Below are positions 63,190 to 64,000 of a stretch of DNA of 64,000 nt, piece after piece (the stretch's first letter is position 1; each line of letters begins with the position of its first letter). The notes beneath the pieces were generated by a model, which worked only from the letters and a program-made list of their open reading frames with translations, made no database searches and was not told the origin of the DNA. The position numbers and the translations under genes are program-made. Source of the DNA: Lepisosteus oculatus (lineage: Eukaryota > Chordata > Actinopteri > Semionotiformes > Lepisosteidae); the NCBI RefSeq assembly GCF_040954835.1, contig NW_027167687.1, forward strand, positions 33,501 through 97,500, in the 5' to 3' direction.

Positions 63190-64000
63190 TCCGCAGCAGG
63201 GAAGGCTCGCTCCGTGCGCACACGTCCTTTCGATGCCAGTCCAACAAGTGCTCCGCATTAGCTGCGTCGGGGCTCCGGCGTGTCGCACCTCACCTCACCT
63301 CGCACTGCCCCCTCCTTGAATGTCTGCCGCTGGGCATGCCCCGCTCTCCTCCGCCTTATCTTATCGCGTGTGAGCACCGACAATGGCCACAATGCCGGGG
63401 AATGGCACCTGTAAAGTGTTAATTGGGGCACAGGAACAGCCCGTCTCGTCTCGGGGGGGCCGGCTTCAGAGACAATACAGCAAACACAGCGGGGCGGGGG
63501 AAGAAGACGACACCACACATGCGGGTACATTCAGCTCCGGCGGGAACGAGACATTTGTCGGTCTTTTCAAGTGCCGAGAGCCGAGCAATCCTTCACTTGT
63601 ATCGTTTCTCCCCGGTGACTAGATCTGGCCCTGCGACTCTCGACTGGGCTCACCCCCGGGGCAGCCCAGCAGGTGTGAGCCTGGCCGGCACCCGGATGGG
63701 AGATTCCACCCCGGAAAAGCTCCGGTTACTGCTGCTCCTGCAAGAGGTGTGACTGGGACCAGTAGGGAGCGCTCACCCAGCGGGCTGTGTGGCTCTCTTA
63801 CGCCCCAGCCTCCTGATGGCGACACTCTGCTGCACAAACAGGCGCCGTCCTTCGGGGGAGGCGTCAAACCGAGGTCCCGACCCTCCTTGGCCATTAGGAA
63901 ACCCCAGGGCGTCTCTCAAAAAGAGACGCCGGGGGTGTCCCTCTGGTGTTAGTGCTCCGCTTTACCCATCAGTCGGGGTCTCCTCCTAATCCCCGTCTCA
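63190..64000. repeat. GC-rich block of 5S/U1 unit, copy 2 (contains 5S-derived SINE)
   Basis: Nearly identical to 55670-56480 and cut by the window end. The 5S-derived SINE part is 63628-64000. Its position upstream of U1 here, and upstream of the 5S gene in copy 1, suggests a tandem unit of about 2.7 kb once the LINE is discounted. Confidence 0.88.

Overview
This window is from a vertebrate nuclear genome, most likely a ray-finned fish. The evidence is eukaryotic tRNA, 5S rRNA and spliceosomal snRNA genes, a 5S-derived SINE of the kind common in fishes, two-ORF Tx1-like LINEs, fish-type endogenous retroviruses and Ty3/gypsy fragments. I found no host protein-coding gene. The species cannot be fixed from sequence alone.

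The host content is a small-RNA gene cluster. From 1 to 10.4 kb a unit of about 4.1 kb is tandemly repeated (2451-6478 and 6479-10310). It carries tRNA-Arg(ACG), a tRNA-Gln(CTG)-like gene, tRNA-Thr(AGT), tRNA-Ser(GCT), a U4 snRNA 3' half with its 3' box, and tRNA-Ser(CGA). A near-full U4 snRNA lies at 1340-1482. Pieces of the same unit recur at 38.9-39.6 kb (inverted), 45.7-47.3 kb, 50.5-51.5 kb and 53.0-54.0 kb. Other RNA genes are tRNA-Gly(TCC), two U5 snRNAs in tandem (23.7-24.7 kb), tRNA-Met, two tRNA-Arg(TCG), tRNA-Ser(TGA), tRNA-Asn(GTT), tRNA-Ile(AAT), tRNA-Ser(AGA), two tRNA-Gly(GCC), one 5S rRNA (57008-57126) and one U1 snRNA (62728 down to 57762) split by a LINE. Many copies are degraded.

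Mobile elements are nested among these genes. ERV1 (15.8-22.2 kb, + strand) keeps recognisable gag, protease, RT, RNase H and integrase with stops and frameshifts, plus the start of env. An LTR with a tRNA-Ser-type primer-binding site and leader follows (22.9-23.7 kb). A second, gammaretrovirus-like ERV is represented by RNase H and integrase pieces and env remnants (25.3-33.9 kb). An almost complete two-ORF LINE (26006-32011, minus strand) is inserted in that integrase. Its 5' end is the first 32 nt of U2 snRNA, and its 5' UTR holds four tandem repeats that look like older, diverged versions of the same U2/LINE junction. A second two-ORF LINE (57887-62674, minus strand) sits inside the U1 gene with a 15-bp target-site duplication. 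Removing it and one duplication copy leaves a 164-nt U1. An LTR pair (44.8-45.6 and 47.3-48.6 kb), Ty3/gypsy gag and integrase fragments, 5S-derived SINEs and a hairpin repeat fill much of the rest.

The most notable theme is two related LINE lineages tied to different spliceosomal snRNA genes: one inserted in U1, one carrying a U2 head. AT-rich stretches at 11.2-14.9 kb and 42.9-44.8 kb show no genes.
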